DNA of 64,000 nucleotides from Bolinopsis microptera (GCF_026151205.1 NC_087081.1:7993246-8057245), one strand, 5' to 3'. Shown: positions 23,892 to 37,039, numbered from the stretch's first letter. Notes: generated from the sequence alone by a model not told the origin. Program-made: numbers and translations.

Positions 23892-24665
23892 CAGGGTGGG
23901 CCAAAAGTCAGTGGGCATGTGTTGGGCTTAATAGCTCTGCCGTGTTTTATATTTGAGAGCTGTTGATTTTCAGATGGCATACTGTACCTTCTGGTTCGAC
24001 GATTCCGTCGTCAAAATTTGAAAATTCGAATATTTTAGACCACGCCCATTCAAAATTAAAACACCTATATTGTTCTCTTTGAACATGCTGGACGCCTGAT
24101 TTTTTCAGAGACGGTAGATTATTAAATGTTGCATCTGATCTGAAAAAATTACGTGAAACGGATAAGAAATGACGAAGTTATCAAGCATTTTGTGTATCTC
24201 GTTAACAAAATTGACTGGGTGATTATGTGACACCGTGACACGACACCTTAATTGGGCAGCCTTAACGATTCCCATAATGTTTAATGGGTTGGTTAACGGG
24301 GTGACCTTATCACGTGATTAGGTAAGCCAATCACCTGATCACACGTAATGAATTAACTCGTTATGCTTCGTTTCTCGGCCATACGAGAAGCTACAACTGT
24401 AATTTGTTCAGGACAAACGTAATTCGAATGGCCAAACACAATTCAATAAAATTTAGCTCGTTCCGACTATCAAAACTATCAAATAAATGTAAAAATGAAC
24501 CTTCATTTGAAAAAAATGAACTCTAATATTTTTCGATTTGACAAATTCCTCGAACCAGTGGTGGTAGTAAGTCGTAACAGAAAGAATTATTTCAATTGGT
24601 CAATCAGTGACTACTGACTGAGCTATTAAGGCCAACGTATGCCCACTGACTTTTGGCCCACCCTG
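23892..24665. mobile_element. Non-autonomous mariner-type element (MITE)
   Basis: The 774-bp segment has terminal inverted repeats of about 45 bp beginning CAGGGTGGGCCAAAAGTCAG. They are flanked by TA on both sides (23890-23891 and 24666-24667). TIRs starting CAGGGTGGNCC with a TA target duplication are typical of Tc1/mariner relatives. No transposase ORF is present inside. Confidence 0.8.
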
Positions 24666-27600
24666 TAATATGCACTGCATAATAAGGGGTTCGTTTTAAA
24701 TTTTTGTACGCGAGAGAGAACGATAAGCTAAGGACAATATCCTGACTGTCCAAATGACTTGTTGAAATGAAATGGGAATGGTCTAGTCCTGTACTGCTTC
24801 CTTTTATTTTTATATTCGCTGAATACCAGTTAATTTTCATGCAAAAACGATCAACCAAATTATTTCATAAGGACCCAAATTAATAATAATTCCTTCTCAG
24901 ATTGAAACCAAGTCTCTTCACGAGCATTTTCAAAATTTTGTCGACAACTATAAACCCATTTAGAAAGAAACATCAAAAGATACTGCAATGATTCGATACA
25001 AAGATACAAGTAAAGCATAAAATATAAAACTGCTTTCAAAAACATTTAATCTAATAACACTTTAATAACAATCAAGCCACCTGACCATTTATGTTAAATT
25101 ATATCTAACGATAAACATTAAAATGCCCTGATCGCCATGCCTACTCAACCAACACAAAATCTCGGCCATGTTTAGTGTTTACAATTATATTGCTTCTTGC
25201 TCTATGGACTATTCAATTCAGCTCTACTTTAAGACTGGGCGGATACAACTTAAATATTATATACTCCTGATCGAAGAAAATATGCTTTATTTAATTTAAA
25301 ACTGCGATTCAAACTTCAAAATCTCAGCTCGATGCTTCACTCGAAAGCTAAATGACAAACGCTTTATAAACAACAACAGCGCCGTTATAAAGTTATAATA
25401 CACGTGTAAAGGTGTAAAAAAGACTCAGTACTATCAAGTTTAACTATATTGCAATGTTTATGAAGGAGCAAGTTAGAGTATATTGCTTTGTCACAATTGA
25501 CAGGGAGGTGTAAAACGTGTTATATGGTCCAGTATAGAATAAAGTGATTTATGAAGGAGCAAGTTAGAGTGACAGGAGGAGGAGGGGAGTATTGAGAGGA
25601 TATATTCGGTATTGACGAAAGCGATCACGCGATCATATGAACTTAGGAAGCTCATGGTATTGTGAAGGAGCAATGGTATTATATTTATTAATAAGTTAAT
25701 AGTTGTCGAGAACTTTGATGGTGTACTTTAATTTTTAAACATGTTAAAAATTGGGCTGAAATGGAATTCTTCATCAAATATGAGCGAGTCTGTCATAGTC
25801 CTTCAACGCATACAGGAGCGAAGCCGAGGGAGTAGAAAATAAAATACCTCGTACAAATGAATGGTATTAAAATCACATACAGAAAAGTTTTAACTTTTTA
25901 ACAAATTAATAAAAGAAGAGTGTTGGAGGTCTGTTTGGCAGAGTATTCATCTTTGTAGTTATAAAACTGACGTAGAAAAGTTCTTATACTCGATCTTCTG
26001 ACCAACCTGGAATTTAGCATGGAGGTCTGGTCGACACCACGTGACTTGTTAGTGACGTCATGATGACGTAATGGTCGATGTAAATTTTGAAGAACTTATA
26101 TATTTAAACTGAACTGAATATCGCACTTTATTTTAAATGTGAACCACGACACAAAATCGGTTAATCAAACGCTTTGGAATACCACGAAATAAATCTAAAC
26201 AAAAATAAAGTTATACTATAACTTTATTTTTGTTGAATTTATATAAATATCCACAGGATAAAACTAAAAGGGATCCGGATACACCTTTAATTTCAAGCCA
26301 ACATATGAATCGTAATCGTATCCATATTATATTTTAAACTTGACGGAATCCCCCCGACAACGGGGACAAAAACACGAAAAATTGACCCCTTCGTTCTGAC
26401 CAATTTCAGCTCACAAATGGAATTGAAACCTCGCGATTTTTAGCTTTTTAGCAAGGTTGTAGAACTAGAAAAAGGAAATGCGCCCGCGTTATAGCATTGT
26501 TAGAATTTTGATTTAGGCATTAGATTTTTTATAATTAACGTCGGAAGTGAGGAAAAATTGGCGATTGGAATAATGGCGTAATTTCATTAAATATTTACTG
26601 CGCCGTTGCTTAGCAACATCAAAAGGTTGCACGTGCGCGATCAAGCACAGGTTAGCAACGCGCGTTGCCATGCTTTTATAGCATTATAGCATTATGATAC
26701 TTCATGACTAGGCACTAGCTCACATTTACTAAAGTACTGGAGTACTGGGGACGGAATGGGTGAATTGAAGTTTTATGATATAAAAATTAATCATATCAAG
26801 TCATTATTCAGTGGTCAGTGCCAAGTCGATCAAATAAAGAAATATCTCCTAATATGTTTATGTAATACCACTACCTGCAAATAAGTTTGGGGATAACAAA
26901 GAGATTGTATAGAAATCGTTTTGTGATAATGTCACAGGGTGCAGAGGAGCTTGACAGCATTTAAAATCCTGCCACAACTTTCAATTTCGACCGCAAAGAT
27001 TGATCCGATAATACGACAGTCAAAATTATTCATTAATGATTAAGTCTTTAAGTGATCGGGCCCGAATGGTGTATTAATACGGAGCCGATCGGGGCCTAAC
27101 GGAGCTAAACCAAACCAAACCGACCAATTTCTATAACGTTCACCATAACAGCCATTATACTATTATATAATTAGGCGATAGAAAAAACAAAAAAAAACAA
27201 AAAACAAAAAAACGGAGAAATAAAAATGTAGAGCACCTTAATACTTTAATATACAAAGTCAAAATTATTACTAGTACACGAAATTATCTGAGCCTATTAT
27301 TGAGCGCCATGCGATGTAAGGTACCTCGAGTTACTACCTCGAGTTACTACCTCGAGACTTACTCTAGCCAATTATAGTAAATAAGTAATAACATATCAAA
27401 ACATAACTAGATAACTGACCTCAAACTCTCAAATAAGGCGTTGAAACCGCTGCTTATGTGCTTAAAATGTGATAAAAATAAGTGATAGCCAAAGGGAGAG
27501 TTTTAAAAAGTTAAAAGTAGATCGTGGTAAATGTTATAACCGGAGTTAAAAAGTTAAAAGGTTAAAGTACAACGTTATGGCTTAATGCTCCGCGTGGATG

Positions 27601-28899
27601 AAATAACATGCAAAAATATAAATTATGTTTTTATATTATATTGTAGTATTGTGATTGGCATGTCAGCTTAGCAATATATAAAATGCACTGAGAAGATGAA
27701 ATGAGGTGGTACCACTAACTCACTAATGTCAATGAATTTCGAATGTGTAAATTTATGATCAAACATAAATGAATATTTACATTTATTATGAAAGAATCCA
27801 ATCATTTAAGTATTCATTATCAATAATTCGGTCACATATTTTGTACCATGTGTCTCAAAGTGAATTCAATTAAATCAAGTTAATTAAGAAAAATTGCCGA
27901 ATGTTTCCCGGTTTTCCCCGAACTGAAACAAAGTGCCGAATTCAACGAAATGTTTGCAAACTTTTGTCGAATTGCAAACATGGCATAAAAGAATGAAAGT
28001 CTCGAACTCAAAGGAAAGCTTCTTTCCTGAAAAGTACGGCGACCATTAAATCCTCTCGGCTCTTATCCTTTCTAAGTTTCTAGGTCAGGATCAGTGAAGC
28101 GAGATGTAATTCAATAAAAGTACCATCACGGCATACCGACCTCTGCCAGTGTGCTTCTCCGGCCTTGAAAATACCCGCCCTTGAGTTACATCTCAATTAG
28201 TTGATGGAGGAACTGATTGAATTTCTCAGCTTCAACCATTATGTGTCTGAAAATGAAAGCGCGTTGTCAGCAGCACTGGAATGCTACAGACAAAACTCAT
28301 AACCGCGTTTTAGTCTTACAATAAATATTTAACAATTTTGAATTTTCATTAAATTTACACATGATTGTCTTTTAAGGAGACGTATTTCAGCACGTATGAG
28401 GTCAAGGAGAAGAGCACGGATCTGCAGTTTTAAGGAGATTGTTGCTGTATGTGACACGAGACTTAATGGACGAGGGCATGTTTATTGAAATATTAAGTTT
28501 CGGAATTACCATCATAACCGTGCATGGCTGTTTTATGAAGTGCGAATAGTTTCAAAGTTATTGGGCCTAGGGAGCAAATCTTATTATGTTCAAATTAATA
28601 AGATGAGGAGTGGTCAGAAAGGGCATCAGATTACTCGGATAACGACGAAGGAGTTTACTGAATTAAAAATATAATGGCTGATCAGTTATCATTATAGACG
28701 TTTCAAACAGCTGTAAACTTTACATGAATAGGTATAAAGTATGCAGCTACACTTTGTGGAACACAAGGATAGAAGGATATATTTTGTAACTAACTTTAGG
28801 ATCAGACTGAACATAGCCGCAAGCAAACTGTCGTAAATAAGACAGTTAACTGGTGCAAATACGACAGGTATGTCAATAAAACTGCTGTATTAACCTGTC
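24666..28899. other. Long gene-free stretch
   Basis: I see no exon or long ORF. Minor features: a repeated ATGAAGGAGCAAGTTAGAGT motif (about 25463 and 25549), a CRE-like TGACGTCA near 26053 beside CACGTG, a perfect palindrome at 26198-26234, A-rich runs near 27185, and a 15-bp tandem CTCGAGTTACTAC at about 27326-27358. Confidence 0.5.
26198..26234. repeat. Perfect short palindrome
   Basis: AACAAAAATAAAGTTATA is followed by one base and its exact reverse complement (18-bp arms). It may be a hairpin or the fused ends of a small element. Confidence 0.8.
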
Positions 28900-29261
28900 G
28901 TAAAATGGGTTCTTTTGCGATAGTCAAAACGCGACAACTAGCGCTGGATGGCGACAACTAGCGCTATCCAGCGCTAGTTGTCGCCATCTAGCGCTAGTTG
29001 TCGCTATCCAGCGCTGGATAACGCTATCCAGCGCAAAATATAAATTTTCGATAATCGCAATTGTCGCTATCCAGCGCTAGTTGTCGCCATCCAGCGCTAG
29101 TTGTCGCCATCCAGCGCTGGATATAAGCGACAACTAGCGCTGGCAAGCGCTGGCCATCGATGACCAGCGCAAAATGTTTGCGATATTACTCGTCAGCTAG
29201 CGCTGGCCAGCGCAATGTATCGAAATCATATTCATATACTTACGCTACGATATTACTGCCG

Positions 29262-30330
29262 TTCCCTGAGAAAACGCATTAAGTCACATCGATGTCATTT
29301 TGAGAAAATGGGACAAACGTGTTCGTCGTTTTTTAAGTAATTTTATTCGCATAAACGGGGTTAATTTTGACATCTATTTGTAAATAAATTATTGTCATAT
29401 GTCCTAAACATGCTTAAATGCATAAATTCACCAACACTGATCTACAAAAACCATTTTCCTCCAGAAAAACTGAACTATTTCCCATCCGCATTGGACTTAA
29501 TGCCTTTTCTGAGGGAATTGCGGACTTAATGCCTTTTATCAGGATCGATTTCAACCGATTCCTCTCTAGAAAGGCAGTAAGTCCATTTTTTCTCAGATAA
29601 AGTCAACACAGAAAATACAACATTTCTATATTTTTGATCATATCTTTGCAATATAATTATGTGGGCCTCCTGTGCATTGCAAGTAAGTAATATTGACGAA
29701 AAATGGATAATTTTTCGCTTAAAATGCCTATAACTTCTTAAACATCAAATATTTTGGAATAATTTTTACAGCATCGTATTCAGCTCGGTCAGACGCATTA
29801 ATTTGGGTAAAAATATTTAAACATACAATATTTAAAGCACCAAATTTTTCAAAAAATGTTTCAATAATTCACACAAGGGGGGACCCTTGTGTTCAGGTTC
29901 AAAAATTTTGAAAATAATATTATTTTAAATTTTGTAATAATAGTACCAAAATTGTTTGCTTGCTGAGCTGATTACGACCACATAAAAATTGTTTCGATAT
30001 AACTAAAACTGTGGAAGTTAAAGGCCAAAAACTATAAAAACTGCAAATAAAGTCTGGACTTAATGCCTTTTCTCAGGGAATCTCAAGGAACAGAAAAAGT
30101 TCCCTCAGAGAAGGCATTACAAATGGACTTAATGCCTTTTCTCAGGGAAGGTTTTGGAATAACGAGCTAAATATTCACGTTTTGTGTGACTTAATGCCTT
30201 TCGCGGCAGCTAAAACAGTATTTTGATAATTTGATTCATAGCTTAAGTTGTAGAGAATCTTCTCCTGATAATTTTGGTACCAATATCTCAAAATTTCGAA
30301 AAAATGGACTTAATGCGTTTTCTCAGGGAA
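29262..30330. repeat. Inner inverted motif family within the foldback element
   Basis: A 24-25 bp motif, GGACTTAATGCCTTTTCTCA plus GGGAA, occurs in both orientations. Clear copies: 29262-29285 (reverse), 29493-29515, 29522-29544, 29569-29598 (reverse, diverged), 30056-30080, 30100-30119 (reverse), 30125-30149 and 30306-30330. The outermost two face each other and bound the low-GC core. Confidence 0.8.
29418..29600 (+). other. Chance ORF across the inner motifs
   Basis: The 60-codon ORF lies inside the foldback core and overlaps several repeat motif copies. It has no recognisable protein features and is not supported as a gene. Confidence 0.3.
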
Positions 30331-30751
30331 CGGCAGATTACTCGTCAGCCAGCGCTGGCCAGCGCAATATAGTTGCGATATTACTCGTCAGCTAGCGCTG
30401 GCCAGCGCTGGCCAGCGCTAGTCAGCGCTAGTCAGCGCTAGCCAGCGCTAGTTATCGAACTGTTTTCTGCGATGGCCAGTTGCGCTGGCCATCACAAACT
30501 ATCGGGTGCGACAGTGTCGCATAGCCAGCGACAACTAGCGCTGGATAGCGACAACTATAGCGCTGGATGGCGACAACTAGCGCTGGATAGCAATAATTAT
30601 CGAAAATTTATATTTTGCGCTGGATAGCGTTATCCAGCGCTGGATAGCGACAACTAGCGCTGGATGGCGACAACTAGCGCTGAATAGCGTTAGTTGTCGC
30701 CATCAAGCGCTAGTTGTCGCGTTTTGACTATCGCAAAAGAACCGTAAAATG

Positions 30752-33054
30752 ACCAATTTATACAAATAAATGTTTCGTAGGAATACGAGAGCTATATAAA
30801 AAGTATCACTTCCAAAATAGAATTATAAGTTTCATAAACGCGACGAAACGTTTCACCAAATGTGGAACAAACTAAAAGTGTAACTCTACTTTCCACATTC
30901 ATTAAATTTTACCAGGGTAAGTACATGAGGGCTCCAATGCTCTATCTTACGGAGTTTACTTTGACCGCAGCCCCTACGAAGAAAAAGAAGAAGTATATAA
31001 AAGATATAAAGTACGGATTTGAATCTTTAGTTATAATAATGCACTTTTTCGTTTTGATCGACATATAGTTTTAAATTTGGTCGGCTGGAGTGAATGATAA
31101 TTGAGCTCGTAAGAAGACACAGGAAATGAAGCAAATGAGAAATAGGAACCGATCAACAATGCAAGCGGTAAAGAAAGTATGAGACTGATCAGGATGGATA
31201 GTTAGATTTGATGAAGGAGCATGGCTACGGGGGATAGAAGTCAAGCTGTGTAAATTAAACAAATTTTTTCGAAACACTATAATTATAAAGTATGTAATAT
31301 TTCAGACTCAAGCTCCAGACGATAAAATATGCGTTACGTTATAAAGTTATTCAATAACGATTTTAGTTAATCGAGTTGGATAATTACGCAATCGAATAAG
31401 ATCACTACGTAATTGAGTTAAGTTATTTCGTAATCAAGTCTCTGTTGTCACTATAATATGGTCATTTTTCTACTTTTTCCTTTATACTCGCTTACACTCG
31501 TAAAAACCTCGTAAAAAAAAGGTGATATAATGCAATTTTGCTTCATGTAAAAAAAATCAGGTTGAGACAAAAAGGAAAAATTCAGTTCGAAAAATATCCT
31601 GGTCAAATACTGTTAAATATATTCAACCTATACCTACGTAACGAGCTATATGACATGGTCCTTTTCTTGGAAATATTAGCTTTCATTCGTCTTTACTCAT
31701 TTTCATTCCATATCTGGACATTTTTCAACAGATGAGGAGGGAAAATATGAATATATTCACAATCCTAGATCTGCGGTTATAAACACTGATAGAATATTTA
31801 CATGAACATTTGCTGAATGTTATTTATTATTAGAATATGTTTATTTATATCTTCAAAAAGACCCTGGAACATGAAATCTTGTTATCATTAACCTACATTT
31901 AGCAGCAAACAGCTAAAAGTAAAGATCATCAAACAAAGAGTCAGGTTTGTACGCTCAATCGTTAAATACGTCATCAGACGAAAAGAGGATAGCAGAATCT
32001 TATCAAGTTATCAGGTCATTTTATTTGGAGGGACTGCTAAAAATCACCTGACATACCTAGTCCTACTTGCAAGCGTTGTGGAATGGTAAAACAACTGAAA
32101 ATGTAGAAATAGAAAGGTGTGATTTTTGGCAATAGCCCAATAATTCCGCAAAAAATTCTTTCTAAAATTCAAGCTTCAAAGTTAGCTAAAATTAGCCAGT
32201 AAAAGAGAAGTAAAATCGTCAAAATAAACAGATCGAATAGAATATTAATTACAGTACTAAAGTAAACAAAAACAAAATTGTTATGTCCGGTCTTTATGTC
32301 CGAAGAGACAAATTAAAAAAGAGGCTACACAACATATGTCAAGACCATTGGATTGTGCGCGATTCCCCGGGTGGTGACAGCCTTGGTCTGAAGTACTTGT
32401 ACCCTAATACCTTTGCAATTGTATGGGTCATATCCTTCATAAAATCATACTTTTTAAAACCTATTTTATTAAGTTATTATCTTATTGGATTAAACGCTCC
32501 TATAACCTTCTTTACGACCACCCCTGTTTATCCGAAGGGAGGGTATCAAAAAAGCTAAGCACGCAAGCTGACATAGAAGCTTACTCAAAATGTAGCCGTA
32601 AGCCGACATGCAACATAATTATGAGTATGTTAACAAACTACTGTGACGTCGGTGGAAAGCTTACAAGACCCTGGCTCGGAGAGGAGGAGGAAGGAGGGTT
32701 GGCAAAGTTAACATAAGAAAGTTAACTTTACTAGTTTACTGCCAGTACTCTTCTGTTAGGTAGAGGTAAAAGGTACGTGTAAAACTGTTAAAGACAAAAG
32801 AAAAGGTCTGTGATAGGCTCATGTTGAGCAGTTTTTATAGCTGTTACTTTATTTTCACACAACAGTGTGTTAAGTTTAGTTTAAATATGAATTCATACGT
32901 TCACATTAGTAGTACAAAGTTCTATTTCAGCTCTACTTCATGCGAACGCGAAACAAAACTTTTACGTTGCTGCCGTGATGTTACTTTTACGAAATACAAC
33001 ATGCACATAATACGGCTTTAGTCGTCACAAAGCAGGTACATATATTCGTAAGAT
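30752..33054. other. Gene-free stretch
   Basis: Only short ORFs (for example 32283-32558, 91 codons with one hydrophobic stretch) without homology I can recognise or convincing splice context. Another ATGAAGGAGCA motif occurs at about 31212. Confidence 0.4.
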
Positions 33055-33945
33055 CTAGTAACCTAGTAACCAGCTGGTAACCTAGTAACCAGCTGGTAAC
33101 CTAGTAACCAGCTGGTAACCTAGTAACCAGCTGGTAACCTAGTAACCAGATGGTAACCTAGTAACCAGCTGGTAACTTAGTAACCAGCTGGTAACCTAGT
33201 AACCAGCTGGTAACTTAGTTACCCAGCTGGTAACCTAGTAACCAGCTGGTAACCTAGTAACCAGCTGGTAACCTAGTAACCAGCTGGTAACCTAGTAACC
33301 AGCTGGTAACCTAGTAACCAGCTGGTAACCTAGTAACCAGCTGGTAACCTAGTAACCAGCTGGTAACCTAGTAACCAGCTGGTAATCTAGTAACCAGCTA
33401 GTAACCAGCTAGTAACCTAGTAACCAGCTGGTAACCTAGTAACCAGCTGGTAACCTAGTAACCAGCTGGTAACCTAGTAACCAGCTGGTAACTTAGTAAC
33501 CAGCTGGTAACCTAGTAACCAGTTGGTAACTTAGTTACCCAGCTGGTAACCTAGTAACCAGCTGGTAACCTAGTAACCAGCTGGTAACCTAGTAACCAGC
33601 TGGTAACCTAGTAACCAGCTGGTAACCTAGTAACCAGCTGGTAACTTAGTAACCAGCTGGTAACCTAGTAACCAGCTGGTAACTTAGTTACCCAGCTGGT
33701 AACCTAGTAACCAGCTGGTAACCTAGTAACCAGCTGGTAACCTAGTAACCAGCTGGTAACCTAGTAACCAGCTGGTAATCTAGTAACCAGCTGGTAATCT
33801 AGTAACCAGCTAGTAACCTAGTAACCAGCTAGTAACCTAGTAACCAGCTAGTAACCTAGTAACCAGCTAGTAACCTAGTAACCAGCTAGCAACCTAGTAA
33901 CCAGCTAGTAACCTTATAAGCAGCTAGTAACCTAGTAACCGGTAG
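33055..33945. repeat. 19-bp minisatellite, about 46 copies
   Basis: Tandem unit CTAGTAACCAGCTGGTAAC, with variants CAGCTAGTAAC and TTAGTTACCC toward the right end. The core ACCAGCTGGT is self-complementary, so units can pair with each other. Confidence 0.9.
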
Positions 33946-34532
33946 GTCTAAATATTTGTCAGTCGGAATGTACCCGACACATAAAATATTACGTTAAATC
34001 ATATAAAGGTTCGAGATATTTGGGTTTACATCATTAGCTCCATGGTGCATGGCATTCAGGCCGGTCTTACCAACTGTTCAAAATATTTCGTCATGGCGGT
34101 TATTTGAACAAGAAGTTTAGCATTCAGTCGAAACTTCGCGTGCTCAGAACGTCAAAAATATCTCCAATAAAGCAAAATCCTGACTCACAGAAACATCATG
34201 CTCACCAAAAGATAACTATTAGTTTATTTATGGGAAATTAAAATGGTTCAATGTAGTGAATTATATTTACAGAGACAAATAATACTCAAATTGCTTAAAA
34301 CATACGGAAAGGAATATGCAGGCCACCCACAAAGATACAGGTTTACTAGTTCAATATCACAAACCGCTATAATTGATATTATGCTTATAAGATAGTTAAA
34401 TTTTATCAAATATACTTAAACATATTTTTGCCGCCCAAAATTTTGCTATTGTCAAAAAAGGACATATAGGTCGGGCCTTCTTTTTGCCGCCCCTACAGCT
34501 TCTTGCCGCCCTGGGAGTATACTGTACCTTGT
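33946..34532. other. Unique DNA between two related minisatellites
   Basis: No gene recognised. Contains short duplicated phrases such as TTTTGCCGCCC near 34425 and 34484. Confidence 0.4.
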
Positions 34533-34799
34533 AGTTCTAGTAACCTAGTAACCAGTTCTAGTAGCCTAGTAACCAGTTCTAGTAACCTAGTAACCAGTTC
34601 TAGTAACCTAGTTATCAGTTATAGTAACCTAGTAACCAGTTCTAGTAACCTAGTAATCAGTTCTAGTAACCTAGTAATCAGTTCTAGTAACCTAGTAACC
34701 AGTTCTAGTAACTTAGTAATCAGTTCTAGTAACCTAGTAACCAGTTCTAGTAGCCTAGTAACCAATTCTAGTAACCTAGTAACCAGTTCTAGTAACCTG
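34533..34799. repeat. 21-bp minisatellite, about 12-13 copies
   Basis: Tandem unit GTTCTAGTAACCTAGTAACC plus A. It shares CTAGTAACCAG with the 19-bp array 590 bp upstream. The open frame through it (SSSNLVT repeats) is a by-product of the 21-bp period. Confidence 0.88.
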
Positions 34800-35068
34800 T
34801 AAGTAAACGACAGGGATTATAGGGTTATAACAGTAGAATAAAAGGCAAAACAGTATAATGTATTCTGCCATTGTGGCCCGTCAGTCATACACATATCGAT
34901 AATGAAAATGATCAGTATAATTGGCACCTGCACCCTATATCTAATAGACTCTGTCTATGTACGGCTATTGTGCTGGATTGTATCGGCGTCGAATGGACTG
35001 CTTAGCCAACAATACAACCGACTAGCTTAGCGAGATTATCAAAATCGGTATGTACAGACTTATGTCTA

Positions 35069-35870
35069 CCTTATCGGACCTTATTTGGACGGACATTACT
35101 TGAACGGCTAAATTATGAACTGACATTAATATGAACGCTAGAAGGCTATCAAAACCATCATTATCAAAAGTCCGATTTTTTTTTCATCATTTTTTGACGT
35201 TTTTTAATTTTAGCAAATGATTTTTAAATCCATGTTTTTCATACAATATAATAAGCTTATCTGCGCTGTGCAGATAAGGTACAAAGCTACCTACAGGACT
35301 AAAATAGATACCGTCGGTCACATATACCTTGGGAGATATCCCGGTTTGTCTTCTACTTTATTGAGATAGGTGGTATGGTAGAAGGTATCGTAGCTGACAT
35401 AGGCCACCGAAGGTCGCCTATACCAAGTGGGGGGCTAGAGATAAAACTTAAGCTGTACTTTAGGCATTCAAGTATCTCTCTAGTAGAGCAGTTGGGATCG
35501 TCCATTGCCCGGTACGACTACGAGTTAGACAGACAACCAGTTGTAATAGAAAATGTGGAGGTAGAAGAAGCCGAAGATCAACTTCAAGATAGTGATAATG
35601 CAATAATGTGATATTTACAATTCAGAATGTTAAAATTTTATAATACCTTGTTTTTATTAATTCAACGATATAGTTTAGTTTAACTTTAATGATAGCTATT
35701 GAAATTGACTGAAATTAAAAAGTTGTCATATTCTGGATAAAAAGTTCGAAATGAAAAAAATGTTGAAAAAAATTCAACGGACTTTAACATTTTTATTTGA
35801 ACGGATATTAAAATGAGCGCTAGGGCCTCCAGCGTTCAAGTAATGTCCGTCCAAATAAGGTCCGATAAGG
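35069..35870. mobile_element. TA-flanked DNA transposon remnant with 40-bp TIRs
   Basis: CCTTATCGGACCTTATTTGG at the left end is matched by its exact complement at the right. The match extends about 38-40 bp (through GGACGGACATTACTTGAACG). Both ends abut TA (35067-35068, 35871-35872). A 78-codon ORF inside (35375-35611, acidic C-terminus) may be a transposase fragment or chance; I do not recognise it. Confidence 0.75.
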
Positions 35871-36840
35871 TATGTTAATTTCAATCATTGTACATTTCAA
35901 TCATAATACTCAATGAGATTATATCATACTATTTATATAAGACAAAGTGAATGTTCGGTATTTACGGACCGTATAATTCCGTAATCAAGTTTTGTAGAAG
36001 TGTAGGAGTCATATCAGAATATCGGCCCAATAAGTTGGACTTAAGTTGGTCTAAGTCGGCCCTGATTAGGCCTTGAGTCGGCACTATAAGTCAGCCTTAA
36101 TTTGGCCATAAGTCAGCCATAAGTTGATGCTAAGTCGGCCCGAACTATAAATATTCAAATATGAAATATAAAGTATGGTCGGAGCAAAACCAAAAATATG
36201 TCGCGCAAAGGTTGAAGTACGTGATTATTAATTACCTAATTAATTAGCCCTCGGGATAACGTTGTATTTGCATATTATGTGACAGATCTTAAACTCTTAA
36301 GCAGCATGAAAAGGGCGAGCAAAAGCTCATTTTAAAACTAGTCCTTGAAATTAATTTCAATTTCCTGCAGTAATAAGTGGCCTGGCAAAGTGCCAACACT
36401 GCCAACCTTATGACAGGATAGTAGGAAACTCAAACAGTGTTCCAAGGTTGCTTTGAACATCGATTTTACGGACTCACGGTTACTTCCAGATCTCTTTGAT
36501 TACTTTTCTTGTGCACATGAGGGCGTGATCATGCAGCTTGTTTCAGGGGCACATGCATCAAAGAATGAACACCTATTCTGGCTGAGCTCGGTCTGGCGGC
36601 AATCCGGCGTTTTGGCAGGCCCTTTTATGTACGTTATGAGGGTAAATGTTTATATTTACTGCAGCATATGTTAGGTGATCACTGTTTTATGTAAAGGTTT
36701 GCTCTGAATAAAAGTAGCATAAAGCATGCTTGTAGAAGTGACTTAAACGTGGTCAGACTTAGATTGCCGTACATGCGAGTCACTAAATTGCAATTGTGTG
36801 TAACACAACATGAGTGAATTGGAAATTTTAACTGGGAAGA
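35871..36840. other. Gene-free stretch with a degenerate short repeat
   Basis: A loose repeat of TAAGTCGGCC/TAAGTCAGCC runs at about 36030-36135. No gene recognised. Confidence 0.45.
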
Positions 36841-36844
36841 CCAC

Positions 36845-37039
36845 CACGTGCACTCGATAAGAAGCCACGTGCGTCCCAAAATGCACGTGATTAAACACTA
36901 GCCACTTGTAACGGAAGGGCGAGAACGGAAAGATTTTCTCAACAACTGATGGCTTGGAGCGTGACAGTCAACAACACCTGTAACTCCAGCATTACCTGCC
37001 ACGTGACCACCCACGTGCATATCACGTGACGTGCACGTG
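36845..37039 (+). promoter_or_regulatory. Cluster of seven CACGTG E-boxes upstream of the STAND gene
   Basis: CACGTG occurs at 36845, 36866, 36884, 37000, 37012, 37023 and 37034, about 410-600 bp before the predicted start codon at 37449. CACGTG is the core site of bHLH-type factors (USF, MITF/TFE, MAX). A promoter role is inferred from density and position. Confidence 0.5.

Larger units (their letters stand above)
28908..30743. mobile_element. Foldback transposon with long repeat-built inverted arms
   Basis: The 1836-bp element begins GGTTCTTTTGCGATAGTCAA and ends with its exact complement. Inverted arms of roughly 360-410 bp (28908 to about 29270, and about 30335 to 30743) are packed with GCGCTAGTTGTCGC and CCAGCGCTGGAT motifs. 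An 8-bp direct repeat GTAAAATG flanks both sides (28900-28907 and 30744-30751), which supports insertion by transposition. The inner part is AT-rich with its own inverted motifs and no transposase. Eight-base duplications fit hAT, P or Merlin-type transposases; the family is not determined. Confidence 0.85.

Noticed and set aside
33055-33945. Possible CRISPR-like array
   Set aside because: Units are contiguous 19-mers without unique spacers, in an animal genome.
34503-34802. 99-codon ORF with SSSNLVT repeats
   Set aside because: It is the translation of the 21-bp minisatellite; the period is a multiple of three, so the frame stays open by chance.
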